Origin: an uncultured Pelagibacteraceae bacterium
Lineage (GTDB): Bacteria; Pseudomonadota; Alphaproteobacteria; Pelagibacterales; Pelagibacteraceae
Direction: 5' to 3'
DNA length: 64,000 nucleotides
Assembly (NCBI GenBank): GCA_913045275.1
Contig: CAJWPG010000002.1
Coordinates: 1-64,000 of the forward strand
Made by a program: the position numbers and the translations under genes. The first letter of the stretch is position 1. Each line of letters opens with the position of its first letter. Shown here piece after piece: positions 22,334 to 32,949 of the stretch. The notes under the pieces are model-generated. The model was not told the origin of the DNA and did no database searches. It saw nothing but the letters and a program-made list of their open reading frames with translations.

Positions 22334-22579
22334 ATGATTAAAAAAGGCACAAAAGTTAAAATTATATCAGGAAAAGATAAAAATAAAGATGGTGAAGTAA
22401 TAGAAATAGATAGACAAAATAATAGAGCAAAAATTAAAGGTTTTAATATGGTTAAAAAGCACGTGAAAACTACAAAAGAAAAAAAGGGAGGAATAATAAC
22501 TAAAGAAAATTTTATTCACATTTCAAACCTAGTAATTATTGAAAAAAAAAAAATAAAAAATAAAGAAATTAAAAAATAA
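22334..22579 (+). CDS. rplX: 50S ribosomal protein L24 (short)
   Basis: [26 protein letters not shown] motif; operon position. Confidence 0.95.
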   Translation: MIKKGTKVKIISGKDKNKDGEVIEIDRQNNRAKIKGFNMVKKHVKTTKEKKGGIITKENFIHISNLVIIEKKKIKNKEIKK

Positions 22580-23133
22580 TGGAACCAAGACTTAAAGAAA
22601 CCATAAAAAAAGAAATACAACCTATATTAAAAGAAAAATTTGGTTACAAAAATCTATATATGGGTCCAAAGATATATAAAGTTGTATTAAATATGGGTTT
22701 AGGATTAGATGGAAATGATTCTAAAATACTAAAATCTTGCGAAGAAGATCTAGCTAAAATTGCGGGCCAAAAACCAGTAATTACAAAGTTCAAAAAGTCA
22801 ATTGCAAACTTTAAAACCAGAAAAAATACAAATTCTGGTCTCAAAGTAACACTTAGAAAAAATAAAATGTATGAATTTTTAGATAGACTAGTAAATATTG
22901 CGTTACCTAGAATTAAAGATTTTAGAGGACTAAATCCAAACAGTTTTGACAAATTTGGCAATTTTACGTTTGGCATAAGGGAACATATTGTTTTTCCTGA
23001 AGTAAATTTTGATAAAGTAGATAAAATTAGAGGTCTGGATATAACGATTTCAATAAAAACGCAAAATAAAGACCATAGTTATGAATTACTTAAAAAAATA
23101 AATTTTCCATTTTTAGAAAGAAAGGGCAATTGA
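22579..23133 (+). CDS. rplE: 50S ribosomal protein L5
   Basis: L5 family; GLRVTLR-like [23 protein letters not shown]. Confidence 0.97.
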   Translation: MEPRLKETIKKEIQPILKEKFGYKNLYMGPKIYKVVLNMGLGLDGNDSKILKSCEEDLAKIAGQKPVITKFKKSIANFKTRKNTNSGLKVTLRKNKMYEFLDRLVNIALPRIKDFRGLNPNSFDKFGNFTFGIREHIVFPEVNFDKVDKIRGLDITISIKTQNKDHSYELLKKINFPFLERKGN

Positions 23134-23438
23134 TGGCAAAACTTAGTTCAATAAATAAAAACAATAAAAGAATTAAACTTGTAAATAAATATTATAAAAA
23201 AAGACAAAATTTAAAAAAAATAATAATGAACAAAAATTTATCTTTAGAGGAAAGATTTAAAGCGCAACAAAAACTTTCTAAAATGCCAAGAAATTCTGCA
23301 TCAAATAGAATTATGAATAGGTGTCAAATCACAGGCAGACCACATGGCGTGTATAGAAAATTAAAAATATCAAGAATAGCTTTAAGACAATTAGGATTAG
23401 AAGGAAAAATACCAGGAATGGTAAAATCAAGTTGGTAG
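23130..23438 (+). CDS. rpsN: 30S ribosomal protein S14
   Basis: [28 protein letters not shown]-type motif; lacks the zinc CxxC form. Confidence 0.97.
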   Translation: MMAKLSSINKNNKRIKLVNKYYKKRQNLKKIIMNKNLSLEERFKAQQKLSKMPRNSASNRIMNRCQITGRPHGVYRKLKISRIALRQLGLEGKIPGMVKSSW

Positions 23439-23448
23439 AAAGGAAAAT

Positions 23449-23841
23449 ATGAGTTTAAGCGATCCAATAGGAGATATGTTAGCTAGAATTAAAAATTCTC
23501 TAATGAGAAATCATAAAAAAGTTGAATTACCTTCATCAAAATTCAAAATAAAATTAGCAGAAGTTTTAAAAAGCGAAGGTTATATTATAGACTATAAAGT
23601 AACTGAAGAAATAAAACCGAATCTAGAAATTAATTTAAAATATAACTCTGGAAACCCTGTTATAAGTTCTATTGAAAGAATTTCTAAACCAGGAAGAAGA
23701 ATCTTTTCTAGTGCACAGAGCTTACCTAAGATAAATAATGGCCTGGGTATAGCAATAGTATCAACTCCCAAAGGAGTGATGACAGATATTGATGCAAGAA
23801 AACAAAATATAGGTGGGGAAATAATTTGTAAGGTATTTTAA
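23449..23841 (+). CDS. rpsH: 30S ribosomal protein S8
   Basis: DPIGDMLARIKNSLM; GLGIAIVSTPKGVMTDIDARKQNIGGEIICKVF. Confidence 0.98.
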   Translation: MSLSDPIGDMLARIKNSLMRNHKKVELPSSKFKIKLAEVLKSEGYIIDYKVTEEIKPNLEINLKYNSGNPVISSIERISKPGRRIFSSAQSLPKINNGLGIAIVSTPKGVMTDIDARKQNIGGEIICKVF

Positions 23842-24380
23842 TGTCAAAAATTGGTAAAATAAATATAACTATTCCAGATAAAGTAAAAGTACTTTTAAGT
23901 GGAAATACGATTAATATTGAAGGACCTCTTGGTAAAAAATTTTTAAACATAGATACTGATTTATTTGATTTAATAATTAATGAAGGTAAAGAAGTTTCAA
24001 TTAAACCGAAAAAAATATCTCAAAACATAAAAAAACTATGGGGGATGAATAGAAGCTTGCTTAATAATGCGATAACAGGTACCAGCAAAGGATATGAAAA
24101 GATTCTTGAATTATCAGGGGTAGGATTTAGAGCCGCATTAAAAGGCAAACAATTAAATCTACAACTAGGCTTTAGCCACGATGTTAATTTTGATATACCC
24201 GAAGGAATTAAAATAACAGTAGAAAAACAGACAATAATTAAAATAGTAGGTTTCGACAAACAACAAGTAGGTATGGTAGCTTCACAAATTAAAAGCATTA
24301 GACCACCAGAACCGTATAAAGGCAAAGGTATAAAAGAACAAGGTCAAAATATTTTAAGAAAAGAAGGAAAGAAAAAATAA
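23841..24380 (+). CDS. rplF: 50S ribosomal protein L6
   Basis: [32 protein letters not shown]. Confidence 0.98.
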   Translation: MSKIGKINITIPDKVKVLLSGNTINIEGPLGKKFLNIDTDLFDLIINEGKEVSIKPKKISQNIKKLWGMNRSLLNNAITGTSKGYEKILELSGVGFRAALKGKQLNLQLGFSHDVNFDIPEGIKITVEKQTIIKIVGFDKQQVGMVASQIKSIRPPEPYKGKGIKEQGQNILRKEGKKK

Positions 24381-24733
24381 TGAAATTGTCTACATTGAAA
24401 AGAAAAAGAAATAGAGTAAGAAATAAACTCAAAAAATCATCAAATGGAGATAGATATAGATTAAGTGTATCAAGAACTGCAAAAAATATAAGTGGCCAAA
24501 TTATCGATGATGTGAATAAAATTACACTTATTTCCGCATCTTCTTTAAAAAAGGAAGTAAAATCAAAAAAACAAAACAAAACCGAATTATCAATAGCTGT
24601 TGCTGAATTATTAGCAGCAAAAGCCAAGGAAAAAAAAATTACTAAAGTGTATTTTGACAGAGGTATTTACAAATACCACGGTCGAGTAAAAAAATTTGCA
24701 GAAACATTAAGAAAAAATGGATTGGACTTTTAA
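24380..24733 (+). CDS. rplR: 50S ribosomal protein L18
   Basis: [44 protein letters not shown]. Confidence 0.97.
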   Translation: MKLSTLKRKRNRVRNKLKKSSNGDRYRLSVSRTAKNISGQIIDDVNKITLISASSLKKEVKSKKQNKTELSIAVAELLAAKAKEKKITKVYFDRGIYKYHGRVKKFAETLRKNGLDF

Positions 24734-24736
24734 ATT

Positions 24737-25240
24737 ATGGAAACAAACGGTACAGAAATATTAGAAAAATTAGTACATATAAACAGAATTACTAAAGTAG
24801 TAAAAGGTGGAAGAAGGTTTGGATTTTCAGCACTAGTTGTAGTTGGAAATCAAAATGGAAAAATAGGTATAGCTCATGCTAAAGCAAAACAAGTGCCAGA
24901 TGCAATTAGAAAGGCAAATGAAATGGCAAAAAGAAACATGATACAAGTACCATTAAGAGAAGGAAGAACAATACACCATGACATTTATGGTAAAGATGGT
25001 GCAGGAAAAATAAAATTGAGAGCTGCTCCAAAAGGAACAGGAATTATAGCAGGTGGACCAGTACGCTCTGTTTGTGAAGTATTAGGTATAAAAGATATTG
25101 TAGCAAAATCATTAGGAACTGCCAATCCTCATAATGTTATCAGAGCATGCATGAAAGCACTGTCAAAACAAAACTCACCAAAAAATATATCCAATCTAAG
25201 AAACAAGAAAATCTCAGAAATAATTGAAAAAAGGGGTTAA
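24737..25240 (+). CDS. rpsE: 30S ribosomal protein S5
   Basis: [31 protein letters not shown]. Confidence 0.98.
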   Translation: METNGTEILEKLVHINRITKVVKGGRRFGFSALVVVGNQNGKIGIAHAKAKQVPDAIRKANEMAKRNMIQVPLREGRTIHHDIYGKDGAGKIKLRAAPKGTGIIAGGPVRSVCEVLGIKDIVAKSLGTANPHNVIRACMKALSKQNSPKNISNLRNKKISEIIEKRG

Positions 25241-25695
25241 TGACAACTTTAAATACAACTTCACAAGTTAAAATAAAGAAAATCAGGGTAGGCAGAGGAA
25301 TTGGATCAGGAAAAGGAAAAACTGCTGGAAGAGGAATGAAAGGGCAAAAATCAAGATCTGGTGTAGCAATCAAAAGTTTTGAAGGTGGACAAATGCCTTT
25401 ATATAGGAGATTGCCAAAAAGAGGATTTAATCCATTAAAAAAAGTTAAAATTGCAAAAATAAATATAGAAAAACTACAAACACTTATAGAAAAAAATATA
25501 TTAAAGACTGATGAAAAAATAGATTTAAAAAATCTAATAAAGAAAAATATATTGAATAAATCTTATAAAAAAATAAAAATATTAGGAACAGGCAATATTA
25601 ATATTAAATTAGATATAGAAGCTGATTTTTCATCTAAATCCGCAAGAGAAAAGATAGAAAAATTGGGCGGAAAAATATCAATAAAAAAAGCTTAA
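25240..25695 (+). CDS. rplO: 50S ribosomal protein L15
   Basis: RVGRGIGSGKGKTAGRGMKGQKSRSG; FEGGQMPLYRRLPKRGF. Confidence 0.97.
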   Translation: MTTLNTTSQVKIKKIRVGRGIGSGKGKTAGRGMKGQKSRSGVAIKSFEGGQMPLYRRLPKRGFNPLKKVKIAKINIEKLQTLIEKNILKTDEKIDLKNLIKKNILNKSYKKIKILGTGNINIKLDIEADFSSKSAREKIEKLGGKISIKKA

Positions 25696-25698
25696 TCA

Positions 25699-26979
25699 AT
25701 GAGTGAAAAATCTCAAACAAACGATTTAAAAAATCGTATTTTATTTACTATCTTTATATTATCAATTTATAGGCTTGGAACTTTTATTCCATTACCAGGT
25801 ATAGATCCTGATCAATTACAAATTATGATGCAAAGTAATCAAAAAGGATTGCTAGGTATGTTTAACGTATTTGCTGGAGGAGCAGTGAGCAGAATGGCAA
25901 TTTTTGCATTAGGCATAATGCCATATATTTCTTCATCAATTATTGTACAGTTATTAACTGGCGTTTCTGATTATTTCAAAAATTTAAAAGCTCAAGGTGA
26001 AATAGGTAGACAAAAAATTACTCAAATAACAAGGTACGGTACTGTTTTATTGGCTATAGTTCAAGGATATGGCTTGTCAGTTGGATTAGAATCTTCTGCT
26101 AATTTAGTTATTAATCCAGGATTTTTTTTTAAAATTTCAACAGTTACAACAATAGTAGCGGGAACAATATTTTTAATGTGGCTAGGAGAACAAATCACTC
26201 AAAGAGGAATAGGAAATGGAATTTCATTAATAATTTTTTCAGGAATTGTAGCAGAAATACCCAGGGCATTAGTTACTACATTTGAATTAGGCAGAACCGG
26301 AGCAATTTCAACAATAATGATTTTAGGAATTTTTACTATATTGATTCTAACTATTTTATTTATTGTATTTATGGAACGAGCACTAAGAAAAATATTAATT
26401 AATTATCCAAAAAGACAAATGGGTAATAAAATGTATGGAGGAGATTCTTCTCATTTACCTTTAAAAATTAATTCTGCTGGAGTTATTCCAGCGATTTTTG
26501 CATCAGCATTATTACTTTTACCTGTTACATTTTCAAACTTTAATATTTCTCAGAATGAAACATTTTTAAATATAACCTCATATTTTTCCCAAGGTCAGCC
26601 TCTTTATATGATTTTATATGCGTCAGGAATAATTTTTTTTACATTTTTTTATACTTCAATTACATTTAATCCAAATGAGACAGCAGAAAACCTAAGAAAA
26701 TATGGAGGATTTATTCCAGGAATAAGACCAGGAGATAGCACAGCAATGTATATAGATACAATACTTACAAGATTAACTACAATGGGTGCGCTATATTTAA
26801 CTTTAGTATGTTTGATGCCAGAATTTTTAATAGCAAATTATCCAATTCCTTTTTATTTAGGTGGAACATCAATATTAATAGTCGTAGTTGTAGCTATAGA
26901 TACTGTAACTCAAGTGCAGACAAGATTAATGAGCTCTCAATACGAACAATTAATTAAAAAAACTAAGTTTGGTAGATAA
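25699..26979 (+). CDS. secY: Preprotein translocase subunit SecY
   Basis: YRLGTFIPLPGID; multi-TM; NPNETAENLRKYGGFIPGIRPG. Confidence 0.98.
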   Translation: MSEKSQTNDLKNRILFTIFILSIYRLGTFIPLPGIDPDQLQIMMQSNQKGLLGMFNVFAGGAVSRMAIFALGIMPYISSSIIVQLLTGVSDYFKNLKAQGEIGRQKITQITRYGTVLLAIVQGYGLSVGLESSANLVINPGFFFKISTVTTIVAGTIFLMWLGEQITQRGIGNGISLIIFSGIVAEIPRALVTTFELGRTGAISTIMILGIFTILILTILFIVFMERALRKILINYPKRQMGNKMYGGDSSHLPLKINSAGVIPAIFASALLLLPVTFSNFNISQNETFLNITSYFSQGQPLYMILYASGIIFFTFFYTSITFNPNETAENLRKYGGFIPGIRPGDSTAMYIDTILTRLTTMGALYLTLVCLMPEFLIANYPIPFYLGGTSILIVVVVAIDTVTQVQTRLMSSQYEQLIKKTKFGR

Positions 26980-26981
26980 AA

Positions 26982-27623
26982 GTGAATATAATAATGCTTG
27001 GCTCTCCAGGAGCAGGTAAAGGAACTCAAGCACAAAATATTGTTAATAAATTTAATCTAAATCAAATATCGACCGGAGATCTACTGAGAAATGAAATAAA
27101 AAATAAAACAAATATAGGTAGAGAAATTGAAAAAATAATATCCAAAGGAGATTTAGCAACAGATGAAATTGTTGATAGATTATTAAAAAAAGTAGTAATA
27201 AGCGCCAATATTAGAAATAATATTATATTTGATGGATATCCGCGAAATATAAATCAAGCTGAAAATTTAGAGTTAATTCTTAATTCTGATAATCAATCTA
27301 TAAATTATATTTTATTTTTAAAAGTTCCAAGAGACATCATCGAAAAAAGAATATTAGAAAGAATAACATGTGAAATTTGTAATAAATCTTACAATGAATT
27401 TATTGATAAAAAGGAAATTGCAAACCATAAATGTGGCAGCAAATATTTAATAAAAAGAAAAGATGATAATAATGAAGCTGTAATAAATAGGTATGATGAA
27501 TATATGAAAAAAACAAAACTAGTTTTGGATTATTATTCATCAAGAAATAATTTTTATGAAATTGATGGAAGCGATGAAATTGAAGTAATTTCAAGTAAAA
27601 TTGAGCAAATTCTTAGAGGATAA
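26982..27623 (+). CDS. adk: Adenylate kinase (GTG start)
   Basis: MLGSPGAGKGTQA; FDGYPRN; Cys-containing LID CEICNKSY…HKCGSKY. Confidence 0.96.
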   Translation: MNIIMLGSPGAGKGTQAQNIVNKFNLNQISTGDLLRNEIKNKTNIGREIEKIISKGDLATDEIVDRLLKKVVISANIRNNIIFDGYPRNINQAENLELILNSDNQSINYILFLKVPRDIIEKRILERITCEICNKSYNEFIDKKEIANHKCGSKYLIKRKDDNNEAVINRYDEYMKKTKLVLDYYSSRNNFYEIDGSDEIEVISSKIEQILRG

Positions 27624-27627
27624 TACA

Positions 27628-27655
27628 TTGACTTTAAAACAACTTCTTATATAAA
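27628..27655 (+). promoter_or_regulatory. Candidate promoter for the alpha operon (TTGACT-N16-TATAAA)
   Basis: In the 55-bp adk-rpsM gap, one of the few non-coding gaps in the block. Confidence 0.45.
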
Positions 27656-27678
27656 AGGCTAAATTTTATCACAATATT

Positions 27679-28062
27679 ATGGCTCGTATCGCAGGTGTAA
27701 ACATACCACAAAATAAATTGGTGCAAGTAGGATTAACTTATATTTACGGTATTGGTGATAAATTTTCTAATGAAATATGTAAAGCTTTGGAAATATCAAA
27801 ATCGCAGAGGGTCAATGAATTAACTGATGATCAAATTTTAAAAATAAGAGAATATATCGATCAAAAAATTACAGTTGAAGGTGATTTAAGAAGAGAAAAT
27901 TCATTAAACATTAAGAGATTAATTGATTTAGCTTCTTATAGAGGTTCTAGACATAGAAAAAAACTTCCTGTTAGAGGCCAAAGAACAAGATGCAACGCAA
28001 GAACAAGAAAAGGGAAGGCAATAGCTATTGCTGGAAAAAAACTAACACCATTAAAAAAATAA
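27679..28062 (+). CDS. rpsM: 30S ribosomal protein S13
   Basis: [38 protein letters not shown]. Confidence 0.98.
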   Translation: MARIAGVNIPQNKLVQVGLTYIYGIGDKFSNEICKALEISKSQRVNELTDDQILKIREYIDQKITVEGDLRRENSLNIKRLIDLASYRGSRHRKKLPVRGQRTRCNARTRKGKAIAIAGKKLTPLKK

Positions 28063-28065
28063 ACA

Positions 28066-28509
28066 ATGAGTAAAGAAAAAATAGAAAATAAAGATCAAAT
28101 AAAAGATATCAAGTCAAAAACTAAAAAAAGCACATATTCAAAAAAAAAAAAAATTAAAAAAAATATAACAAATGGTATTGCTTATATTCAATCAACTTTT
28201 AACAATACAATTGTTTCGATATCTGATAATGATGGAAATATTATTTCTTGGTCATCAGCTGGTCAAAAAGGATTTAAAGGATCTAGAAAATCTACCCCAT
28301 ATGCAGCTCAGGTAGCAGCTGATTCTGCGGCGGCAAAAGCTTTAGAATATGGTATGAAAAGTTTATCTGTTGAAGTTAAAGGTCCTGGATCAGGTAGAGA
28401 AACAGCATTAAGAGCTTTGCAATCAAGAGGTTTTAAAATCACTTCAATTAAAGATAGTACCCCAATGCCGCATAATGGTACTAGACCACCAAAAAAAAGG
28501 AGAGTGTAA
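28066..28509 (+). CDS. rpsK: 30S ribosomal protein S11, Lys-rich N-terminal extension
   Basis: [36 protein letters not shown]. Confidence 0.98.
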   Translation: MSKEKIENKDQIKDIKSKTKKSTYSKKKKIKKNITNGIAYIQSTFNNTIVSISDNDGNIISWSSAGQKGFKGSRKSTPYAAQVAADSAAAKALEYGMKSLSVEVKGPGSGRETALRALQSRGFKITSIKDSTPMPHNGTRPPKKRRV

Positions 28510-29537
28510 TGGAATCAGCAGAAGTAAATGTAAAAAATTGGAAATCATTAATAAAACCAACTAAACTTGACGTTCAATTAAGTGATGACAAATCGCATGC
28601 AAAAATTATAGCCGAACCACTTGAAAAAGGTTATGGATTAACTTTGGGTAACTCACTAAGAAGAATTTTACTTTCTTCTATAAGGGGTGCAGCAGTTACT
28701 TCAATTCATATTGATGGAGTCTTACACGAATTTACTTCAATTAAAGGAGTTAGAGAAGACGTTACTGATATAGTATTAAATGTAAAAGAATTAGCATTAA
28801 AAAGCAGTACTGAAGGAGCCAAAAAATTAATTTTAGATGCAAAAGGACCTGGAGAAATAAAAGCATCAGCAATTTCATCAGTTCCTGATATAGAAATATT
28901 AAATCCAGATTTGGTAATATGTAACTTAGATGAAAATACTAATTTTCACATGGAAATGACCGTAGGTACTGGAAAAGGTTATATTTCAGCAGATATGAAT
29001 AAACCTGAAGAACCACCTATAGGATTAATACCAATAGACTCATTATTTAGTCCAGTCAAGAAAGCGTCTTATTCGGTAAGCACAGCTAGAGAAGGAAAAG
29101 CTTTAGACTATGACAAATTAACTATGGAGGTTCAAACAAATGGGTCAATTTCTGCTGAAGATGCTGTGGCTTATTCTGCAAGAATATTCCAAGATCAATT
29201 AGGAATGTTTGTTAATTTTGATGAACCAGTTGAGATAATAGTTAGAGAACAACCTAGTGAACCTGAATTTAACAAAAATTTGTTAAGAAAAGTTGACGAA
29301 TTAGAACTATCTGTAAGATCAATGAATTGCTTAAAAAATGATAACATTATCTACATTGGTGATTTAGTTCAAAAATCTGAAGGCGAAATGCTTAGGACTC
29401 CTAATTTTGGTAGAAAATCATTGAATGAAATAAAAGAAGTATTAACAGGAATGTCTTTATATTTAGGAATGGAAATTCCTAATTGGCCACCTGAAAATAT
29501 AGCTGAATTATCAAAAAAACTCGAAGAAGCTATATAA
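28509..29537 (+). CDS. rpoA: DNA-directed RNA polymerase subunit alpha
   Basis: [23 protein letters not shown]; alpha-CTD present. Confidence 0.99.
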   Translation: MESAEVNVKNWKSLIKPTKLDVQLSDDKSHAKIIAEPLEKGYGLTLGNSLRRILLSSIRGAAVTSIHIDGVLHEFTSIKGVREDVTDIVLNVKELALKSSTEGAKKLILDAKGPGEIKASAISSVPDIEILNPDLVICNLDENTNFHMEMTVGTGKGYISADMNKPEEPPIGLIPIDSLFSPVKKASYSVSTAREGKALDYDKLTMEVQTNGSISAEDAVAYSARIFQDQLGMFVNFDEPVEIIVREQPSEPEFNKNLLRKVDELELSVRSMNCLKNDNIIYIGDLVQKSEGEMLRTPNFGRKSLNEIKEVLTGMSLYLGMEIPNWPPENIAELSKKLEEAI

Positions 29538-29977
29538 TGAAACATAAATTTGGTTATAAAAAACTAAATAGAACATCAGAGCACAGAAAAGCTCTTATAA
29601 AAAACATGCTCAATTCATTAATAAAGTATGAACAAATTACAACAACTCTACCAAAAGCAAAAGTTTTAAGACCCCAAGCGGATAAAATAATTACTCTTGG
29701 TAAAAAAGATAGTTTGCATAACACAAAAACATTAATATCAAAGTTACAAGATTCAAAATCAGCGAACAAAGTTAAGAAAACTCTATCAAAAAGATACCAG
29801 GATAGAAAAGGTGGCTATACAAGGATTATCAAAGCTGGATTTAGGTATGGAGATAATGCACCTATGGCAATAATTGAATTTGTAGATAGAGATCTTGAAG
29901 CAAAGAGAGTTGATCGAAAGAAAAAAGACACAACAAAAGATACGAAAACTGAAGAGTCCAAAGTAGCTACAGCTTAA
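29537..29977 (+). CDS. rplQ: 50S ribosomal protein L17
   Basis: [29 protein letters not shown]. Confidence 0.97.
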   Translation: MKHKFGYKKLNRTSEHRKALIKNMLNSLIKYEQITTTLPKAKVLRPQADKIITLGKKDSLHNTKTLISKLQDSKSANKVKKTLSKRYQDRKGGYTRIIKAGFRYGDNAPMAIIEFVDRDLEAKRVDRKKKDTTKDTKTEESKVATA

Positions 29978-29999
29978 TTTTCTTTATAATTATCTCTAA

Positions 30000-30911
30000 A
30001 TGAAAAAAACCATTAGCGTTGACAAAGCGTATAACGATATGCGTATTGATCGATTATTAAGAAATCATCTAGGCAAAATACCACAAGGATTAATTGAAAA
30101 AAATTTAAGAATTGGAAACATAAAATTAAATAAAAAAAAAGTAAAAAGTTTTATAAAAGTTAAACAAGGTGATAAAATAGATATCTTTAACTTTAATTAT
30201 GAAAAAAAAATTATACAAAAAAAAATAAAATATAAACCCAGCAATGAAATAATAAAAGAAAACGAAAATCTGATAATAGAAAATAATGATGATTTCATAG
30301 TTCTTAATAAAAGTTCTGGAATATCTGTTCAAGGCGGCACTAAATCAAAAAAAAATCTTGTAGATATATTTGCAAAAAGTAAAATTTTTGAAAATTCAAA
30401 ACCTTATTCAGTGCATAGATTAGACAAAGACACGTCTGGTGTTTTTATCATGGCAAAAAATAGAGAAACTGCTCAATTATTAACTTCCTTATTCCGCTTA
30501 AGAAAAATACACAAAACTTACTTGGGTATATGTCACGGTGAAATTGATAAATTTAAAGGAACTTTAAATATTGATCTGCTTAGATATGAAAACAAAAAAA
30601 AAATTATAGAAAAAGCAGAAACAATGTTTAAAGTATTAGACAAAAATAATACATCAACATTGATAAAAATGAAACCTGTTACAGGTAGAAAACATCAATT
30701 GAGAAAACATTTTTTTATGATAGGACATTCATTTTTAGGTGATAAAAAATATAATTCTCAAGCTGATATTAAATCAATAAATAAAAATTTGATGCTTCAT
30801 TCTTATGAAATTAAATTCATGTTTAATGAAAAAAAATATACTTTTAGAGCTTCTTTACCAGATTATTTTAAAAAGATGCTTAAAACAAAAAGACTTAATT
30901 TTGGATATTAG
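30000..30911 (+). CDS. rluC: RluC/RluD-family 23S rRNA pseudouridine synthase
   Basis: N-terminal S4 domain; [30 protein letters not shown]. Confidence 0.85.
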   Translation: MKKTISVDKAYNDMRIDRLLRNHLGKIPQGLIEKNLRIGNIKLNKKKVKSFIKVKQGDKIDIFNFNYEKKIIQKKIKYKPSNEIIKENENLIIENNDDFIVLNKSSGISVQGGTKSKKNLVDIFAKSKIFENSKPYSVHRLDKDTSGVFIMAKNRETAQLLTSLFRLRKIHKTYLGICHGEIDKFKGTLNIDLLRYENKKKIIEKAETMFKVLDKNNTSTLIKMKPVTGRKHQLRKHFFMIGHSFLGDKKYNSQADIKSINKNLMLHSYEIKFMFNEKKYTFRASLPDYFKKMLKTKRLNFGY

Positions 30912-31515
30912 TTAAAAAATTTTTTATAAGCATATCTTTTATAATTTTATAATTCTGTTTTTTTATTTTAATCAAATTAGTTATTTTTTTTTCTTTAATT
31001 CCGCAAGGAATAATTTTTTCATATTTTTTTAGATCAATATTTATATTTATTGAAAATCCATGATAAGCAATCCATTTTTTTACTTTAATTCCAATTGCTG
31101 CAACTTTTTCTATATTCTTATTATTTCTATACCAAATACCTATATTTTTTCTATCTGCAAAACTTTTTATCTTAAAATAACTTAAAGTATCAATTATTGT
31201 TTTTTCTATTGAAGAAATTAATTTCCTAATGTTGATATCCCTTTTCCTTAAATCTATTATAAAATAAAAAATTAATTGACCAGGTCCATGAAATGTAATT
31301 TTTCCACCTCTATTTGTTTTAATAAAATTAATTGATTTATCTAATATTTCATTATCTTTAAAACTTGTTCCTCCAGTATAAATTTCATCATGTTCTAAAA
31401 TCCAAATAAGTTCCTTTGCGCCACCTTTAGATATTTGATCTAATCTTCTTTCCATATATTTAATGGCAAAATTATATTTTATTGGTTTTATTGACTTTTT
31501 GATCTCTATATTCAT
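30895..31515 (-). CDS. lipB: Octanoyltransferase LipB
   Basis: [50 protein letters not shown]. Confidence 0.92.
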   Translation of the reverse strand: MNIEIKKSIKPIKYNFAIKYMERRLDQISKGGAKELIWILEHDEIYTGGTSFKDNEILDKSINFIKTNRGGKITFHGPGQLIFYFIIDLRKRDINIRKLISSIEKTIIDTLSYFKIKSFADRKNIGIWYRNNKNIEKVAAIGIKVKKWIAYHGFSININIDLKKYEKIIPCGIKEKKITNLIKIKKQNYKIIKDMLIKNFLTNIQN

Positions 31516-31575
31516 TTAAAAATTGTATTATTTTCATTTTGTATTAATAGTCCCAACTAAATTAAAGGAAATTTT

Positions 31576-32949
31576 ATGACTTTAGTTAAAAAAATCAAAG
31601 ATAAAAAGGTAAATTTTGAATTTAATAAGGAATTTATAAAAGTAGTTACTGAAAAAATTACCATTAATGATGCTCAGTTTATTACTAATTCTTTTAGAGA
31701 GATGCACCCTGCTGACGCAGCAGATATTATTGAACATTTAAATCAAAATGATAGAGAAAATCTTATAAAATTAAATAATTTTAAGATTGATCCTGAAGTT
31801 TTTGTTGAATTAAATGAATCGATTCAGTCTGAAATTATTACTTATTTATCATCTGACTCTATAGTTACTATTTTAAAAAATCTTGAATCTGATGATGCTA
31901 TAAAAATTTTAGAAAATGTTGAAGAAAAGGACAAAAATATAATACTAAGTTCTCTTCCTCCAAAAGATAGATTTGCACTATTAGAAAGTTTAAGCTACCC
32001 AGAAGATACAGCTGCTAGAATTATGCAGCGTGAATTCACAGCAATACCAAGTAATTGGTCAGTTGGACAAACTATTGATTATTTAAGAGAAAATAAAGAA
32101 CTTCCAGACGAATTTCTTGAAATATTTATTGTTGATGAAGAGTTTAAACCGATTGGTACGATACCATCATCTAAAGTCTTAAGAACGCCAAGAGAGTCAA
32201 AAATGCTATCCATTATGTCAGAATCGCAACTTTTAATACCAGTAGATATGGACAAAGAAGAAGTTGGTAATTTATTTGAAAATTATAATTTAAGTTCTGC
32301 AGCAGTCATTGACAAAAACAATAAACTAGTTGGTATGATTACTTATGATGATGTTTTAACCGTATTAAAGGAAGAAGCTGAAGAAGATGTGTTGAGATTA
32401 GCCGGAGTAGGAGATGAAGAAATCACCGATGGTGTTTTTACTAAAACAAAAAGAAGATTTAATTGGTTATTATTGAATTTATTTACAGCTTTTTTAGCAA
32501 CTTATTGCATAAGTTTATTTGGAGCTACTATTGAACAAATGATTGTACTTGCTTTTTTAATGCCAATAGTTGCTTCAATGGGTGGTAATGCGGGAATGCA
32601 AACATTGGCTGTGACAGTCAGATCTTTAGCTACTAAAGATTTAACAAAAAATAATTTTACTAAGAATATAATTAAAGAATTTAATATAGGAATTTTAAAT
32701 GGAGTTATATTTGCAATTATTAGTTCTTTAGTAGTTCATATATGGTTTGATGATTTTATATTGTCTATGATAATTTCGATTTCAATGATATTAACCATGG
32801 TTGTGGCCGGTCTTTTTGGTATTTTAGTTCCAGTTACATTAAAAAGATTAAATATTGATCCAGCAATATCTTCAAGTGTATTTGTTACAACAATAACTGA
32901 TGTTATAGGGTTTGTTTCTTTTTTAAGCGTTGGTGCTTATTTCTTATAA
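31576..32949 (+). CDS. mgtE: Magnesium transporter MgtE
   Basis: N domain, CBS domains, C-terminal TM region with MPIVASMGGNAGMQTLAVTVRSLA. Confidence 0.95.
   Translation: MTLVKKIKDKKVNFEFNKEFIKVVTEKITINDAQFITNSFREMHPADAADIIEHLNQNDRENLIKLNNFKIDPEVFVELNESIQSEIITYLSSDSIVTILKNLESDDAIKILENVEEKDKNIILSSLPPKDRFALLESLSYPEDTAARIMQREFTAIPSNWSVGQTIDYLRENKELPDEFLEIFIVDEEFKPIGTIPSSKVLRTPRESKMLSIMSESQLLIPVDMDKEEVGNLFENYNLSSAAVIDKNNKLVGMITYDDVLTVLKEEAEEDVLRLAGVGDEEITDGVFTKTKRRFNWLLLNLFTAFLATYCISLFGATIEQMIVLAFLMPIVASMGGNAGMQTLAVTVRSLATKDLTKNNFTKNIIKEFNIGILNGVIFAIISSLVVHIWFDDFILSMIISISMILTMVVAGLFGILVPVTLKRLNIDPAISSSVFVTTITDVIGFVSFLSVGAYFL

Noticed and set aside
21970-22350. 126-aa ORF antisense to rplN
   Set aside because: Mirrors rplN almost exactly; no independent support.
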